From NCBI GenBank assembly GCA_902769585.1, contig CACXPT010000018.1, positions 1 to 33,496 on the forward strand: 33,496 nt of DNA. The letters are read 5' to 3'. Every line of letters starts with the position of its first letter. Positions within the stretch are counted from its first letter, which is position 1. A model generated the notes under the pieces. The model was given only the letters and a program-made list of their open reading frames with translations, searched no databases and was not told the origin of the DNA. The position numbers were made by a program, and so were the translations under genes. Positions 1-8,257 of this stretch are shown piece by piece. This DNA is from an uncultured bacterium (GTDB lineage Bacteria > Verrucomicrobiota > Kiritimatiellia > RFP12 > UBA1067).

Positions 1-432
1 TTGCTGAGCCGGTCCTGAATCGCCAGCTCCACCTGAACATCACGCAGGTTATATTGTTTGAACAGTTCCCATTTCTCCGGCGCGTGTTCCGGCAGGTTCC
101 AGCATCGACCGCCGTTCGCCTTCGTCGGTTTGCAGGGTTTGCAGAAGTACCTGACCAGCTCTTTGCCTTCCTTCAGCTTCTGCTCCTCCAATCCCAGTGC
201 GGCACCGATCTTTTCCAGCCCGATCGGCAAGCCGTCATAAGCGCCCCAGACCATGGTACACTGCCATGCCGCCGGGTCCAGGTATGTTCCATTGAAGATA
301 TCCGGTCGGTTCCGGCGGAGCCAGTAGCTCAGGCACACCCGCTCAAAGGAACTGTTGTATGCGCTTTTCAGTACGGCGGGATCTGTCAGCGCTTGCAGGA
401 TTTCATCCGGGACGGTATCGCCGCAGGCGGAC
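1..432 (-). pseudogene. Phage family A DNA polymerase, fragment
   Basis: On the reverse strand one frame stays open from about 432 to the window edge and reads as a piece of a phage-type DNA polymerase I. Recognisable stretches are ALTDPAVLKSAYNSSFERVC, GTYLDPAAWQCTMVW, LVRYFCKPCKPTK, NGGRCWNLPEHAPEKWELFK and YNLRDVQVELAIQDRLS. In this phage family these belong to the 3'-5' exonuclease-like region ahead of the polymerase palm. The gene continues off the left end. Its 5' part is missing because sequence beyond about 430-440 switches to a forward-strand LamG-type gene. Base composition is visibly less GC-rich than the following kilobase, in keeping with phage origin. It may be a prophage remnant or a chimeric contig join. 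I judged the family by remembered motifs; the exact junction base is not determined. Confidence 0.72.
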
Positions 433-1561
433 GGCATGGATCACCTGACCGTGACGGTGGCCGATTCCCGGCACGGCATCCGCACGTGGAGCGGCACGAT
501 GGCCACCAGCCAGGCGAAGTTCGTCGGCAAGACGCTCGCGCTGGGTGGCGAGAGCGATTTCCGCGACTGGGGGAGCTACAGCAACAGCGTGGGCACCGTC
601 CTTTCCGCCGGCAACGCGATCAAGAACTTCACCGGCTCGATCCAGCAGCTCGCCGCATGGCGGCGCGTGCTCACGAAGGATGAGATCGCGGCGGCGTTTG
701 GCTACCCGCGCGCCGTGTTCGGCGTGGGCACGGCGGACGGGACGGCCGGCGAGTTCGCGACCGCCGCCGAAGGTTCCTACGACTACACCGTGAGCGACAC
801 GTGGCATGGCATGGCGGGCACGCTCGACGCGACGCACCGCACGCTCACGCTCCGCTTCACGCCGCCCCCGAACTGGAACGGGATGGACCAAGGGTTCCAT
901 CTCGTCGTGGGCGACGTGACGGGATCGGACGCCCAGGTGTCGCTTGCCGTCAACGGGGCGCGCTTCGGTGCTAAGGCCGTGACGACCGGCGACGACGTGT
1001 GGTGGATCGTGAAGGGCGGCGCCGTCCATGCGGGCGAGAACGTCGCCACGCTCACGCTGGGCGGCACGGGGTCGCTCGCGATCGACAAGCTCGAGATGCT
1101 CGGCTCGTGGGCGCCTCGGCTCGTGGGCGCTCGTCAGCGGCGGTACCGGCGGTGAATTCAGCCATGAGGGTAATCCGCAGGGGAAGGACTTCTACGTGGG
1201 TGACCGCAACATGACGCACGTCACGCGCGCCGTGGTGAGCACAGTTCCCTCCAATCGCCTCCACTTCTGGCTGCCGGCCGAGCTTGCGGAGAACTATCCG
1301 TTCGAATTCACGTTCATCCATTATAGCGGCGCTGCTGCGTTCACGATCAACGTGAATGGGGAAGAGGTGCTCAATGCCCCGACCGGCATGGACAACGGCC
1401 AGTCACAGACGATTCAATTTGCCGCCGGCGTTCTAAAGGCTGGCTGGAACGTGATCGAGCCGCACTACCAGACGGGCGGAACCGGCGCATGGTCGCAGTG
1501 GAGCCGCTACACCCTCAAGATGCTCGGCCCGGACTTCGGCACGATTTTGATGGTGCGCTAG
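433..1561 (+). pseudogene. LamG-type surface protein, 5'-truncated and frameshifted
   Basis: The C-terminal part of a secreted LamG/concanavalin-like protein. About 433-715 encodes the end of a LamG fold (DHLTVTVADSRHGIRTW, then FTGSIQQLAAWRRVLTKDEI, the usual G-x-I-x-x-L-x-x-W-x-R-x-L-x-x-x-E-I ending). Two beta-rich modules follow: YDYTVSDTWHGMAG to AIDKLEMLGSWA, and FYVGDRNMTHVTRAVV to RYTLKMLGPDF. The frame is broken at 1099-1130 by a perfect 16-bp tandem duplication. Removing one copy restores a continuous reading LGSWALVSGGTGGEFSH to the stop at 1559-1561. The N-terminal half is absent because phage-like sequence on the other strand begins at about 430. Substrate is unknown; such proteins are plentiful in carbohydrate-degrading PVC bacteria. 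Confidence 0.7.
1099..1130 (+). repeat. 16-bp perfect tandem duplication causing a frameshift
   Basis: CTCGGCTCGTGGGCGC occurs at 1099-1114 and again directly at 1115-1130. Sixteen is not a multiple of three, so the second copy shifts the LamG-type gene out of frame. Deleting either copy rejoins the two conserved halves exactly. Confidence 0.95.
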
Positions 1562-1575
1562 CCGAGGAGCAAGAC

Positions 1576-2343
1576 ATGGAACGTATGATCAGGGCGCTTG
1601 CCGGCGCGAAGTGCGTTGCGGCGATGACGGGGGCGGGCGTGAGCACGCTCTGCGGCATTCCCGACTTCCGCGGGCCTCAGGGTCTGTACAAGAATCCTGA
1701 CGCGGAGCGGATATTCGACATCGACTGGTTCGACCGCGACCCGGCCGTCTACTACCGCGGTTGCCGCGAGCTAGTGTACGGGCTTGGCAACTTCACGCCT
1801 GGGCCGGTGCATGTCGCCCTGAAGCGGCTGGAGGACGCGGGGATGCTTGACGGCATCATAACGCAGAACATCGACATGCTCCACCAGAAGGCGGGTTCGT
1901 CGCGCGTGTACGAGGTGCACGGTTCGCCAATCTTCCACCACTGCCGGCGATGCGGTGACGAGAAGTCGTTCGACGAGATAAGGGCGATGATAGAGGCGAA
2001 CGGCGGGCCGGAGCGTCTCGGCGAGCCGTACGTGCCTCGCTGCGCGTGCGGGGGCGCATACAAGCCTGACATCACTTTCTTCGGAGAGTCCCTGCCAGAG
2101 ATCGCGTTCGCGCGTTCGCAGGAGCTGGCGATACGGGCAGACGTGATGTTGGTGCTGGGGACGTCGCTCACGGTCTTCCCGGCGGCCGGTCTGCCGCGCC
2201 TCACGTTGCAGAGGGGAGGCAAGCTCTTCATCGTCAACGCCCAGCCGACGCCGCTCGACGACTTTGCGGTCGCCCGCTACGACGATCTCGCGGCCTTCGC
2301 CGCCGCCGTCACTTCCGCGCTGGACGCGCGGGACGGGCAATGA
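1576..2343 (+). CDS. cobB: NAD-dependent protein deacylase (sirtuin)
   Basis: A 255-residue class sirtuin that removes acyl groups from lysines using NAD+ and releases nicotinamide and O-acyl-ADP-ribose. Visible motifs are TGAGVSTLCGIPDFRG (residues 18-33, NAD binding), TQNIDMLH (97-103), the catalytic histidine in EVHGS (His115), two zinc-binding pairs CRRC (123/126) and CAC (156/158), FFGE, and GTSLTVFPA near the end. The frame is open further upstream, but ATG 1576 is chosen because GAGGAG at 1564-1569 is well spaced and the protein then begins at the conserved core. It starts 14 bases after the LamG-type stop. Its 3' end overlaps the convergent holA gene by 35 bp. Length is normal for bacterial CobB. 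Confidence 0.93.
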   Translation: MERMIRALAGAKCVAAMTGAGVSTLCGIPDFRGPQGLYKNPDAERIFDIDWFDRDPAVYYRGCRELVYGLGNFTPGPVHVALKRLEDAGMLDGIITQNIDMLHQKAGSSRVYEVHGSPIFHHCRRCGDEKSFDEIRAMIEANGGPERLGEPYVPRCACGGAYKPDITFFGESLPEIAFARSQELAIRADVMLVLGTSLTVFPAAGLPRLTLQRGGKLFIVNAQPTPLDDFAVARYDDLAAFAAAVTSALDARDGQ

Positions 2344-3427
2344 CGCGAAGCAGCTCTGAGGCGACTACGGAATCGTCTGCCGCCGAGCTGACCAGCTTCT
2401 CGCGCGCCTGGAGCATCCTGTAGCGCGCAAGGCGCAGTTCGCGCAAGGTGAACGCGCGTGCGTTCGAGGCGGCGCGCTTCGTCATCCACGGACTCTTGCT
2501 GGCGGAAGGGCCGACGCCGGCGGCGTCTAGGTCGTCGGCCACCTGCTGCGGCAGGTCGCGCGCCCATGTGCCGTATGGCGTGAGCCAGCCGTTGTCGATG
2601 GCTTCGCGGTACACCACAAGTTCGCGGAAGAACTTCTCCGCCACTGTGGCGAGGAGAATGCCGAAGCCGTTCTTCCCCTCGAAGTTGGAGAGGGTGGCGA
2701 CAAGCTTGGCGGGGTTGCGCTGAGATATGGCGTCCGTGATTTCCCACAGCTCCGGCTCGTCGCCGCCGACAGAGGCGACGGCCGCTATGTCCTCGCGCGT
2801 GACGGTGTCGCGCTCTGTGCCGAGGTACGTGCGCATCTTGACGAGCTCGGAGACGATGACGCGCGTGTCGGTTCCGACCTTGGCGATGAACGCGGCATCT
2901 GCGCCTGGCGCGAACGAGAGCTTCTCCTCGGCGGCCAGCTCAGGCAACCTGGAGAGGGCGGACTCCATGCGGTCGCGGTTCTTGCCGCCGCCGGCGAATT
3001 CCACGACCTGCGCGAAGCTCTTGAAGGTCTTGGCAAAGATACTCGTCTTGAGCAGTTTCGTGGCGGTGACGACGAGGAACTGGTTGCCGGGAAGGGGATT
3101 GGCGGCGAGTTCCTCCGCGAACTTCCTGAGCGCGTTACTGACGGCTTCGGTGGTCTTGCCGTTGCGGCCGCCGCCGGGAAGGAAGTTGACGCCGCGCCAC
3201 CATGTGAGCTTGACCGGGTCGAGGAAGGGTGGCGTCTGGACCGAGGCGCGGCAGGCGGCAAGCGAGGCGAGCTGCGCTTCCTCGTTGGCGGCGTTGCCGT
3301 CGATGGTCTCCACGGCGCTGGCGCGCAGGTCTGCCGGGACGGCGGCTTCGACGATCTTGCGGGCGGTAGCCTCGGCGAGATAGTCGTCCTCGCCCACTAT
3401 CAGGTGTATGTTTGCTGCGGCCGGCAC
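2309..3427 (-). CDS. holA: DNA polymerase III subunit delta
   Basis: A 372-residue HolA, the clamp-loader subunit that opens the beta sliding clamp during replication. The N-terminal NIHLIVGEDDYLAEATARKI corresponds to the family's LL-x-G-x-D-x-Y/F-L-x-x-x start. FLVVTATKLLKTSIFAKTFK and the late helical collar region DTRVIVSELVKM ... EPELWEITDAISQRNPAKLV fit the delta fold. The start codon is GTG at 3427, preceded by a weak AGGG. It follows the epimerase by only 9 bases on the same strand, so the two are probably co-transcribed from the promoter at 4433-4441. The C-terminus overlaps the sirtuin gene tail to tail. Nothing looks truncated. Confidence 0.88.
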   Translation of the reverse strand: MPAAANIHLIVGEDDYLAEATARKIVEAAVPADLRASAVETIDGNAANEEAQLASLAACRASVQTPPFLDPVKLTWWRGVNFLPGGGRNGKTTEAVSNALRKFAEELAANPLPGNQFLVVTATKLLKTSIFAKTFKSFAQVVEFAGGGKNRDRMESALSRLPELAAEEKLSFAPGADAAFIAKVGTDTRVIVSELVKMRTYLGTERDTVTREDIAAVASVGGDEPELWEITDAISQRNPAKLVATLSNFEGKNGFGILLATVAEKFFRELVVYREAIDNGWLTPYGTWARDLPQQVADDLDAAGVGPSASKSPWMTKRAASNARAFTLRELRLARYRMLQAREKLVSSAADDSVVASELLRVIARPARPARK

Positions 3428-3436
3428 TGCGGAACC

Positions 3437-4403
3437 CTACTTGACTAGCGTGCGGAAGTAGGCGATCGTCTTGGCGAGGCCTTCCTGGAGGGGAACCTTC
3501 GGCTCCCAGCCGAGGAGTTCCTTGGCGAGCGTGATGTCGGGCTTGCGGCGCTTCGGATCGTCCTTCGGCATTGGGCCGTAGACGAGCTTCGAGGTCGACT
3601 CCGGCAGCTGGCGCAGGGTCTCCTCCGCGAGCTGCTTGATGGTGTACTCGCCGGGATTGCCGGTGTTGATGACGGCCGCGCCGAGTTTGTGCTTAGCGAT
3701 GAACGCGTCGATGGCGGGGCGTTCGAGCGACATGTAGCGGCGGAACGCCTCGATCAGGTCGTCGCAGTACTGGAAGGAGCGCGTCTGCGAACCGTCGCCG
3801 AAGAGGGTGATGTCCTGGTTCTGCAGGGCCTGCATGATGAAGTTGGAGATCACTCGGCCGTCCTTAGGGTGCATGTTGGGCCCGTAGGTGTTGAAGATGC
3901 GCACCATGCGCACGTCCACGCCGTACTCGCGCGCGTAGTCGGCGCAGAGCGTCTCGGCAACGCGCTTGCCCTCGTCGTAGCAGGAGCGGATGCCGATGGT
4001 GTTGACGTTGCCCCAGTAGGACTCCACCTGCGGGTGGACGAGCGGGTCGCCGTAGATCGTGGAGGATGCGGGCCTTCGTCTTGAGCGCGAGGTCGAGCAT
4101 GTTCATGATGCCGAGGACGGAGCTCTTCGTCGTCTCCACGGGGTTCTTCTGGTAGTGGATTGGCGAGGCGGGGCAGGCGAGGTTGTAGATCTCGTCGAAC
4201 TGTCCCCAGAAGGGCTGGGTGACGTCGTGCAGGACGAACGAGAAGCGGCGGTTCTCGAAGAGGTCGTAGATGTTGGACTTCGTGCCGGTGAAGAGGTTGT
4301 CGAGGGCGGTGACCTCGTAGCCGTCCGCGAGGAGGCGGCGGCAGAGGTGCGAACCGAGGAACCCGGCACCGCCGGTTACTAGCGCTTTTTTCGAGAGTAT
4401 CAT
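3437..4403 (-). pseudogene. UDP-glucuronate decarboxylase-like SDR epimerase, frameshifted
   Basis: An extended SDR that would convert UDP-glucuronate to UDP-xylose or act on a related sugar nucleotide. The first half starts at ATG 4403 with the Rossmann motif [17 protein letters not shown], then [24 protein letters not shown] and [23 protein letters not shown]. The second half, in another frame from 4057 down, begins [19 protein letters not shown] and contains [10 protein letters not shown] (the Tyr-x3-Lys pair), [11 protein letters not shown] and [12 protein letters not shown]. Between LH and IYGDP the family has about five residues (A-S-T-S-E). Here one base remains at 4058, implying loss of about 14 bp that removes the Thr/Ser catalytic motif and shifts the frame. 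Restoring 14 bp gives 326 residues, the normal size. SD AGGAAAG precedes the ATG. A true mutation or a consensus error are both possible. Confidence 0.85.
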
Positions 4404-4432
4404 GTCTTCTTTCCTTGTGTTTGACGGGCAAG

Positions 4433-4441
4433 ATTATAGCA
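4433..4441 (-). promoter_or_regulatory. Extended -10 promoter of epimerase-holA
   Basis: Reverse strand TGC-TATAAT, 29 bases ahead of ATG 4403, leaving a leader that includes a Shine-Dalgarno sequence. It forms a perfect 9-bp inverted pair with the parC promoter box at 4464-4472, so the two genes fire divergently from a 77-bp gap. Confidence 0.75.
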
Positions 4442-4463
4442 TATTTTGGGCCACCGGAAAATG

Positions 4464-4472
4464 TGCTATAAT
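4464..4472 (+). promoter_or_regulatory. Extended -10 of parC, leaderless spacing
   Basis: TGC-TATAAT with only 7 bases (4473-4479) before ATG 4480. A transcript starting at the usual distance would begin at or next to the start codon, and there is no Shine-Dalgarno sequence in the gap. Confidence 0.75.
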
Positions 4473-4479
4473 AGCCGCG

Positions 4480-6714
4480 ATGAGCAAGAAGAATAAAGAT
4501 GCGGCGAGCGAGCCGCCAAGCCTTTTCGACAATCTGGACCTGTTTGCAGCCCCGAAGGAAGATAAACCGACGGAAGACGAGCCCAAAGACGAGAAAGACG
4601 GCGAGAACATAGAAGAGGGCGAGAAGCCGAAAGCGGCACCTCCGCCGCCCCCTCCGCCACCGCCTCCTCCCACGCCAGCGCACGCGACGGCTGGCCTCAC
4701 GGGCCATGGCCCGTTGCGAGACCTGTTCGACTTCAACTTCCGCCAGTATTCGGCCTACGTGATCTGCTCCCGCGCGATCCCGGCGGTGGAGGACGGACTC
4801 AAGCCCGTGCAGCGGCGCATCCTCCACTCGCTGTGGGAAAAGGACGACGGCCGCTTCACCAAGGTCGCGAACATCGTAGGCCACACGATGCAGTACCATC
4901 CGCACGGCGACGCCTCCATCGGCGACGCACTCGTGGTGCTGGCGAACAAGCTCTGGGGCAAGGGAAAGGGCTACCTCATTGACGGGCAGGGCAACTTCGG
5001 CGACCTCTTCACGGGCATGCCCGCTGCTGCATCGCGATACATCGAGTGCCGCCTCGCCGAGCTTGCCAAGAAAGAGGTGTTCAACCCCAAGACGACGGAG
5101 TTCGTCCCGAGTTACGACGGGCGCAACAAGGAGCCCGTGCTGCTGCCCGCGAAGATCCCGCTCCTGCTGATGCTGGGCGCGGACGGCATCGCCGTCGGAC
5201 TCTCCACGGCCATCCTGCCGCACAACTTCCCAGAGCTTCTCGAGGCGGAGATCGCGCTCATACAGAAGAAGCCGTTCACGCTCTACCCGGACTTCCAGCT
5301 GGGCGGCGTGATGGACGTGAGCGAGTACCAGGACGGCTTGGGCAAGGTGAAGGTGCGCGCCGTCATAGAGTCGCGCGAGAAGACGAAGCTTGTCATCACC
5401 CAGCTGCCGTGGGGCGAGACGACGGACTCCATCTCCGCTTCCATCGAGGACGCGATCCGCAAGAAGAAGGTCAAGGTGCGGAAGATACACGACCTCACCA
5501 GCGCGGGCGTGCAGATCGAGCTGGAGCTGCAGGCGGGCGAGTCGCAGGAGAAGGTGAAGAGCGCGCTCTACGCGTTCACCACGTGCGAGAAGTCCATCGC
5601 CTCGCGTCCGATCGTGCTAGACGCGGGCCGTCCTCGCGCGATGACGATCACGCAGATCCTGCAGAAGAACGTCGAACGACTGATGTTCCTCACGAAGCGC
5701 GAGCTGGAGATCAGGCTCGGCGAGCTGGACGACCTCTTCCACGCGCGCACGCTGGACCGCATCTTCATCGAGGAGCGCATCTACAAGCGCATCGAGAAGG
5801 AGACAACCTACGAGGGCGTGCAGAAGACCGTCATCGACGGCTTCAAGCCGTTCCGCAAGGAGCTTCGCCGCGAAATCACGCTCGACGACGTGGAGCGTCT
5901 GCTGCAGATCAAGATCCGCCGCATCTCGCAGTTCGACATCAACAAGAACCGCGAGGAGATCAAGAACATCGTCAAGGAGGAGGCGGAGGTGAAGGACAAC
6001 CTCGCCCACCTCCGCGCGTTCGTGGTGAAGTACCTCAAGGGACTTCTCAAGATCTACGCGAAGAAATACCCGCGCTGCACGCGCATAGTCGACGCGTTCA
6101 AGGAAGTGGACGTGCGCGCGATCACGGCGAGCGAGTTGACGATCCGCTACGACAAGGAGAACCACTTCGTCGGCTCTGGCCTGAAGGGCGGAGACGAGCT
6201 GTTCAAGTGCTCATCGCTGGACAAGCTCGTGTTCGTGTGGAAGGATGGCCGCTACAAGATGACGCCGCCCCAGGACAAGATCTTCGTGGACAAGAACTTG
6301 CTTGAGGTGTTCCTGTTCAGTCCGGAGAAGGATCGCGACAAGGAGTTCGTGTGCGTGTACGAGGATCCGCTCTGGGGCTTCGCGTACATCAAGCGCTTCA
6401 CGTTCGGCGGCATGATCAACAACAAGGACTACCGCCTCGCGCCGGAGAAGAGCAAGGTGCTCTACTTCGCGGCGGGCTGTCCGGAGCAGTTCTACGTGAA
6501 GTTCAAGCCGGCGAAGAACCAGAAGATACACCAGATGCTTTTCGAGCCGCTGGAGATGGTCGACAAGGGAGGCGAGCAGCGTCCGGTGGTGGAGCTGCGC
6601 AGCGCCACGGCGCGCGGCATCCAGCTGACCACCAAGCCAATCGCGCGCATCTCCCCGAACAAGGGGCCGTGGTGGGACGAGGGCGAGACGGCCACAAAGG
6701 CCGTGCTGCTGTAG
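4480..6714 (+). CDS. parC: DNA topoisomerase IV/gyrase subunit A
   Basis: A 744-residue type IIA topoisomerase A subunit, which cuts and rejoins DNA through an active-site tyrosine. Core motifs are YSAYVICSRAIPAVEDGLKP, QRRILHSL, QYHPHGDASIGDAL, IDGQGNFG and AAASRYIECRL (Tyr187 is the catalytic residue). ADGIAVGLSTAILPHNFPEL and the long coiled-coil region follow. The C-terminus is short and diverged and lacks a clear GyrA box, so ParC is preferred over GyrA. Odd: about 80 residues precede the core, highly acidic, then a run of 11 prolines (54-64). ATG 4480 is chosen because it directly follows the extended -10; an in-frame ATG at 4402 lies upstream of that promoter. No parE gene is nearby. 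Confidence 0.9.
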   Translation: MSKKNKDAASEPPSLFDNLDLFAAPKEDKPTEDEPKDEKDGENIEEGEKPKAAPPPPPPPPPPPTPAHATAGLTGHGPLRDLFDFNFRQYSAYVICSRAIPAVEDGLKPVQRRILHSLWEKDDGRFTKVANIVGHTMQYHPHGDASIGDALVVLANKLWGKGKGYLIDGQGNFGDLFTGMPAAASRYIECRLAELAKKEVFNPKTTEFVPSYDGRNKEPVLLPAKIPLLLMLGADGIAVGLSTAILPHNFPELLEAEIALIQKKPFTLYPDFQLGGVMDVSEYQDGLGKVKVRAVIESREKTKLVITQLPWGETTDSISASIEDAIRKKKVKVRKIHDLTSAGVQIELELQAGESQEKVKSALYAFTTCEKSIASRPIVLDAGRPRAMTITQILQKNVERLMFLTKRELEIRLGELDDLFHARTLDRIFIEERIYKRIEKETTYEGVQKTVIDGFKPFRKELRREITLDDVERLLQIKIRRISQFDINKNREEIKNIVKEEAEVKDNLAHLRAFVVKYLKGLLKIYAKKYPRCTRIVDAFKEVDVRAITASELTIRYDKENHFVGSGLKGGDELFKCSSLDKLVFVWKDGRYKMTPPQDKIFVDKNLLEVFLFSPEKDRDKEFVCVYEDPLWGFAYIKRFTFGGMINNKDYRLAPEKSKVLYFAAGCPEQFYVKFKPAKNQKIHQMLFEPLEMVDKGGEQRPVVELRSATARGIQLTTKPIARISPNKGPWWDEGETATKAVLL

Positions 6715-6718
6715 CGGA

Positions 6719-8254
6719 CTATTCCTGCGCGTAGGGGCGGTAGACGAGTATCGGCCGGTCGGTACGCAAGGCGAAGGACTCGCCTGTGGTGCGGTTCAAC
6801 GTGCCTGACCAGAGCGACACGAGCGAGACGCCGTCGAGCGGCCATTCCAGACCTTCCGAGGTGACGGCGGTATCTGGGAATGGAGCGAAGATGGATACCG
6901 CTTTTCCAGCGCGGCACGCAAAAGTGCGTTCGCCGCGCAGGACCTCGAATGTGCCGCTGTCCGTGTAGAGGACCGTGTCTGGCACCTCGGTTGTGAAGTC
7001 GACGAGGCGGAAGATGTTGCCGATAGTGTGGTCCTCGCGCAGGCCGGCGGCGCCTAGGATGGCGATGGGTGCGGGCATGGCGGCGTTGCGGCAGGCAAAT
7101 ATGAATGCCTTTGCGAGATCGTTGGTTTCCTGCTCAGGCACGTGGACGAAGCGGTCGCCGAGTGACTGGCGGTCGGCTGGGGATATGGAATCGCCGTCGC
7201 CGACTACGAAGTCCGGCTCGCGGCCCAGCGCTCTCGCGGTAGCGAGCGCCCCGTCGCAGCAGATTAGGAGACGGGCATTGGCGAGAATCTGGCAAGGAAT
7301 TGGGTGTTGAGGTGGTGCGCCATTGGCAAGAATGACGGTGCAGGGTTTAAGGTCTTTAAGGTTTTTAAGGTCGTTAGGGTTGTTAAGGTGATTAGGGTCT
7401 TTAGGGTCTTTAAGGTCGTTAGGGTTGTTAAGGTGATTAGGGTCTTTAGGGTTTTTAAGGTCGTTAGGGTTGTTAGGTGCATTGAGGGCTTTTTGAGCTT
7501 GTGCTCTCTGCCAAGGGAAGCCGAGCAGAAGGGTGCCTGCGGGCAATGGCTTGCGGCTCTTGTAGTCGCGAGCACCGGTGCATTGCTCGCGGGCCATGCA
7601 TCCCCAGACCGGTTGTCTTGCCAATGGACCTCCCTCGGCGAATGTGACGATCATTGGCTTGCCGCAGAGGGGACAGCGTGGTGCCGCACCGAGCAGTTCG
7701 CGCTTTTGTTCCGCAGACCTGGCGGCTGCGAGCCGTTCGTGAAGGTCGCCGTCGGAGACGAAACGTTTGCCGAGCGCTTCGAGCTGGCGGAAAAGCAGAA
7801 AGTCCGTCTGGCGCAGGAGGACTATTGCCATGTTGGCGATAGTGGCGGCTGGGCGCGTCTGAACGAGCGACATGAAAAAGGCCGAATCGTTGTGTTCCTT
7901 GCCGAGCGTGCGCATGGCCTCGATTTCGGCGGAGCCTTCTGCCCATTGCGGTTGGCTGTGCGTGCGGAGGTAGTCCTCGTAGTCGGTGCGCAGCTCGATG
8001 AGGCTGGCCTTGGCTACGTTGACGAGGAGGATTTCGGTCTCGGCGTTGGTGGACGCTGCGGCGACGCCCTCGGCGATGTTCTGCTTGCCGCTGCGTGCGG
8101 CCTGGACCATCTGGTCGACGGTGCGATCGCGGGGAGAAAGGAACTTCCGGCAAAAGAAAACCGTGATATCGTAGATGGCTTCGGCCTTCTGGTAACTGAT
8201 GAGGTTCTTGAAGTTGCCGGCCTTCCGGTATATCGGCTTTCTTGCTGGTATCAT
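6719..8254 (-). CDS. thiN: Four-helix-bundle/zinc-ribbon protein fused to thiamine pyrophosphokinase
   Basis: One open frame of 511 residues with three parts. Residues 1-165 are a four-helix-bundle protein of the S23/bIVP type (ISYQKAEAIYDITVFFCRKF, DQMVQAARSGKQNIAEGV, the signature R-S-x-x-N-I-A-E-G). Residues 166-257 are its known suffix with a topoisomerase-like zinc ribbon (Cys194, 197, 219, 225). Residues 258-303 are a low-complexity linker (NDLKNPKDPNHLNNP) encoded by 9-bp repeats. Residues 304-511 are a full thiamine pyrophosphokinase making thiamine diphosphate from thiamine and ATP (TVILANGAPPQHPIP, CCDGALATA, VVGDGDSISP, QETNDLAKAF, REDHTIGN). ThiN has no start codon of its own at its usual N-terminus, so it depends on the upstream frame or on RNA processing. 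The frame is also open to ATG 8443 across the upstream array. The stop lies 4 bases from the parC stop, convergently. Confidence 0.85.
   Translation of the reverse strand: MIPARKPIYRKAGNFKNLISYQKAEAIYDITVFFCRKFLSPRDRTVDQMVQAARSGKQNIAEGVAAASTNAETEILLVNVAKASLIELRTDYEDYLRTHSQPQWAEGSAEIEAMRTLGKEHNDSAFFMSLVQTRPAATIANMAIVLLRQTDFLLFRQLEALGKRFVSDGDLHERLAAARSAEQKRELLGAAPRCPLCGKPMIVTFAEGGPLARQPVWGCMAREQCTGARDYKSRKPLPAGTLLLGFPWQRAQAQKALNAPNNPNDLKNPKDPNHLNNPNDLKDPKDPNHLNNPNDLKNLKDLKPCTVILANGAPPQHPIPCQILANARLLICCDGALATARALGREPDFVVGDGDSISPADRQSLGDRFVHVPEQETNDLAKAFIFACRNAAMPAPIAILGAAGLREDHTIGNIFRLVDFTTEVPDTVLYTDSGTFEVLRGERTFACRAGKAVSIFAPFPDTAVTSEGLEWPLDGVSLVSLWSGTLNRTTGESFALRTDRPILVYRPYAQE
7347..7472 (+). 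repeat. Nonamer tandem array A (14 units)
   Basis: Fourteen contiguous 9-bp units of the form TTAAGGTCT/TTAGGGTTG from 7347 to 7472, decaying into TTAGGTGCATTGAGGGC. Units 3-7 and 8-12 form a 45-bp higher-order repeat, begun a third time at 7455. On the coding (reverse) strand it is read as the Asn/Pro/Lys/Asp/Leu linker between the zinc ribbon and ThiN. It faces the opposite way to most of array B at 8258-8385. Confidence 0.95.
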
Positions 8255-8257
8255 GGC

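Noticed and set aside
403..1029. 208-codon reverse frame over the LamG-type gene
   Set aside because: Arg/His/Val-rich antisense shadow of a gene with recognisable LamG features on the forward strand.
1489..1575. Earlier ATG for the sirtuin
   Set aside because: It lies inside the LamG-type coding sequence, adds 29 residues unlike any sirtuin, and lacks the ribosome site seen before ATG 1576.
3850..5490. 546-codon reverse frame across parC and the epimerase
   Set aside because: It is antisense to strongly conserved ParC coding sequence, and its translation is low-complexity Arg/Leu-rich with no family motifs.
6719..8254. Diversity-generating retroelement (the four-helix-bundle protein resembling an Avd accessory protein)
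   Set aside because: There is no reverse transcriptase and no template/variable repeat pair in the window; the bundle carries the zinc-ribbon suffix of a different subgroup.
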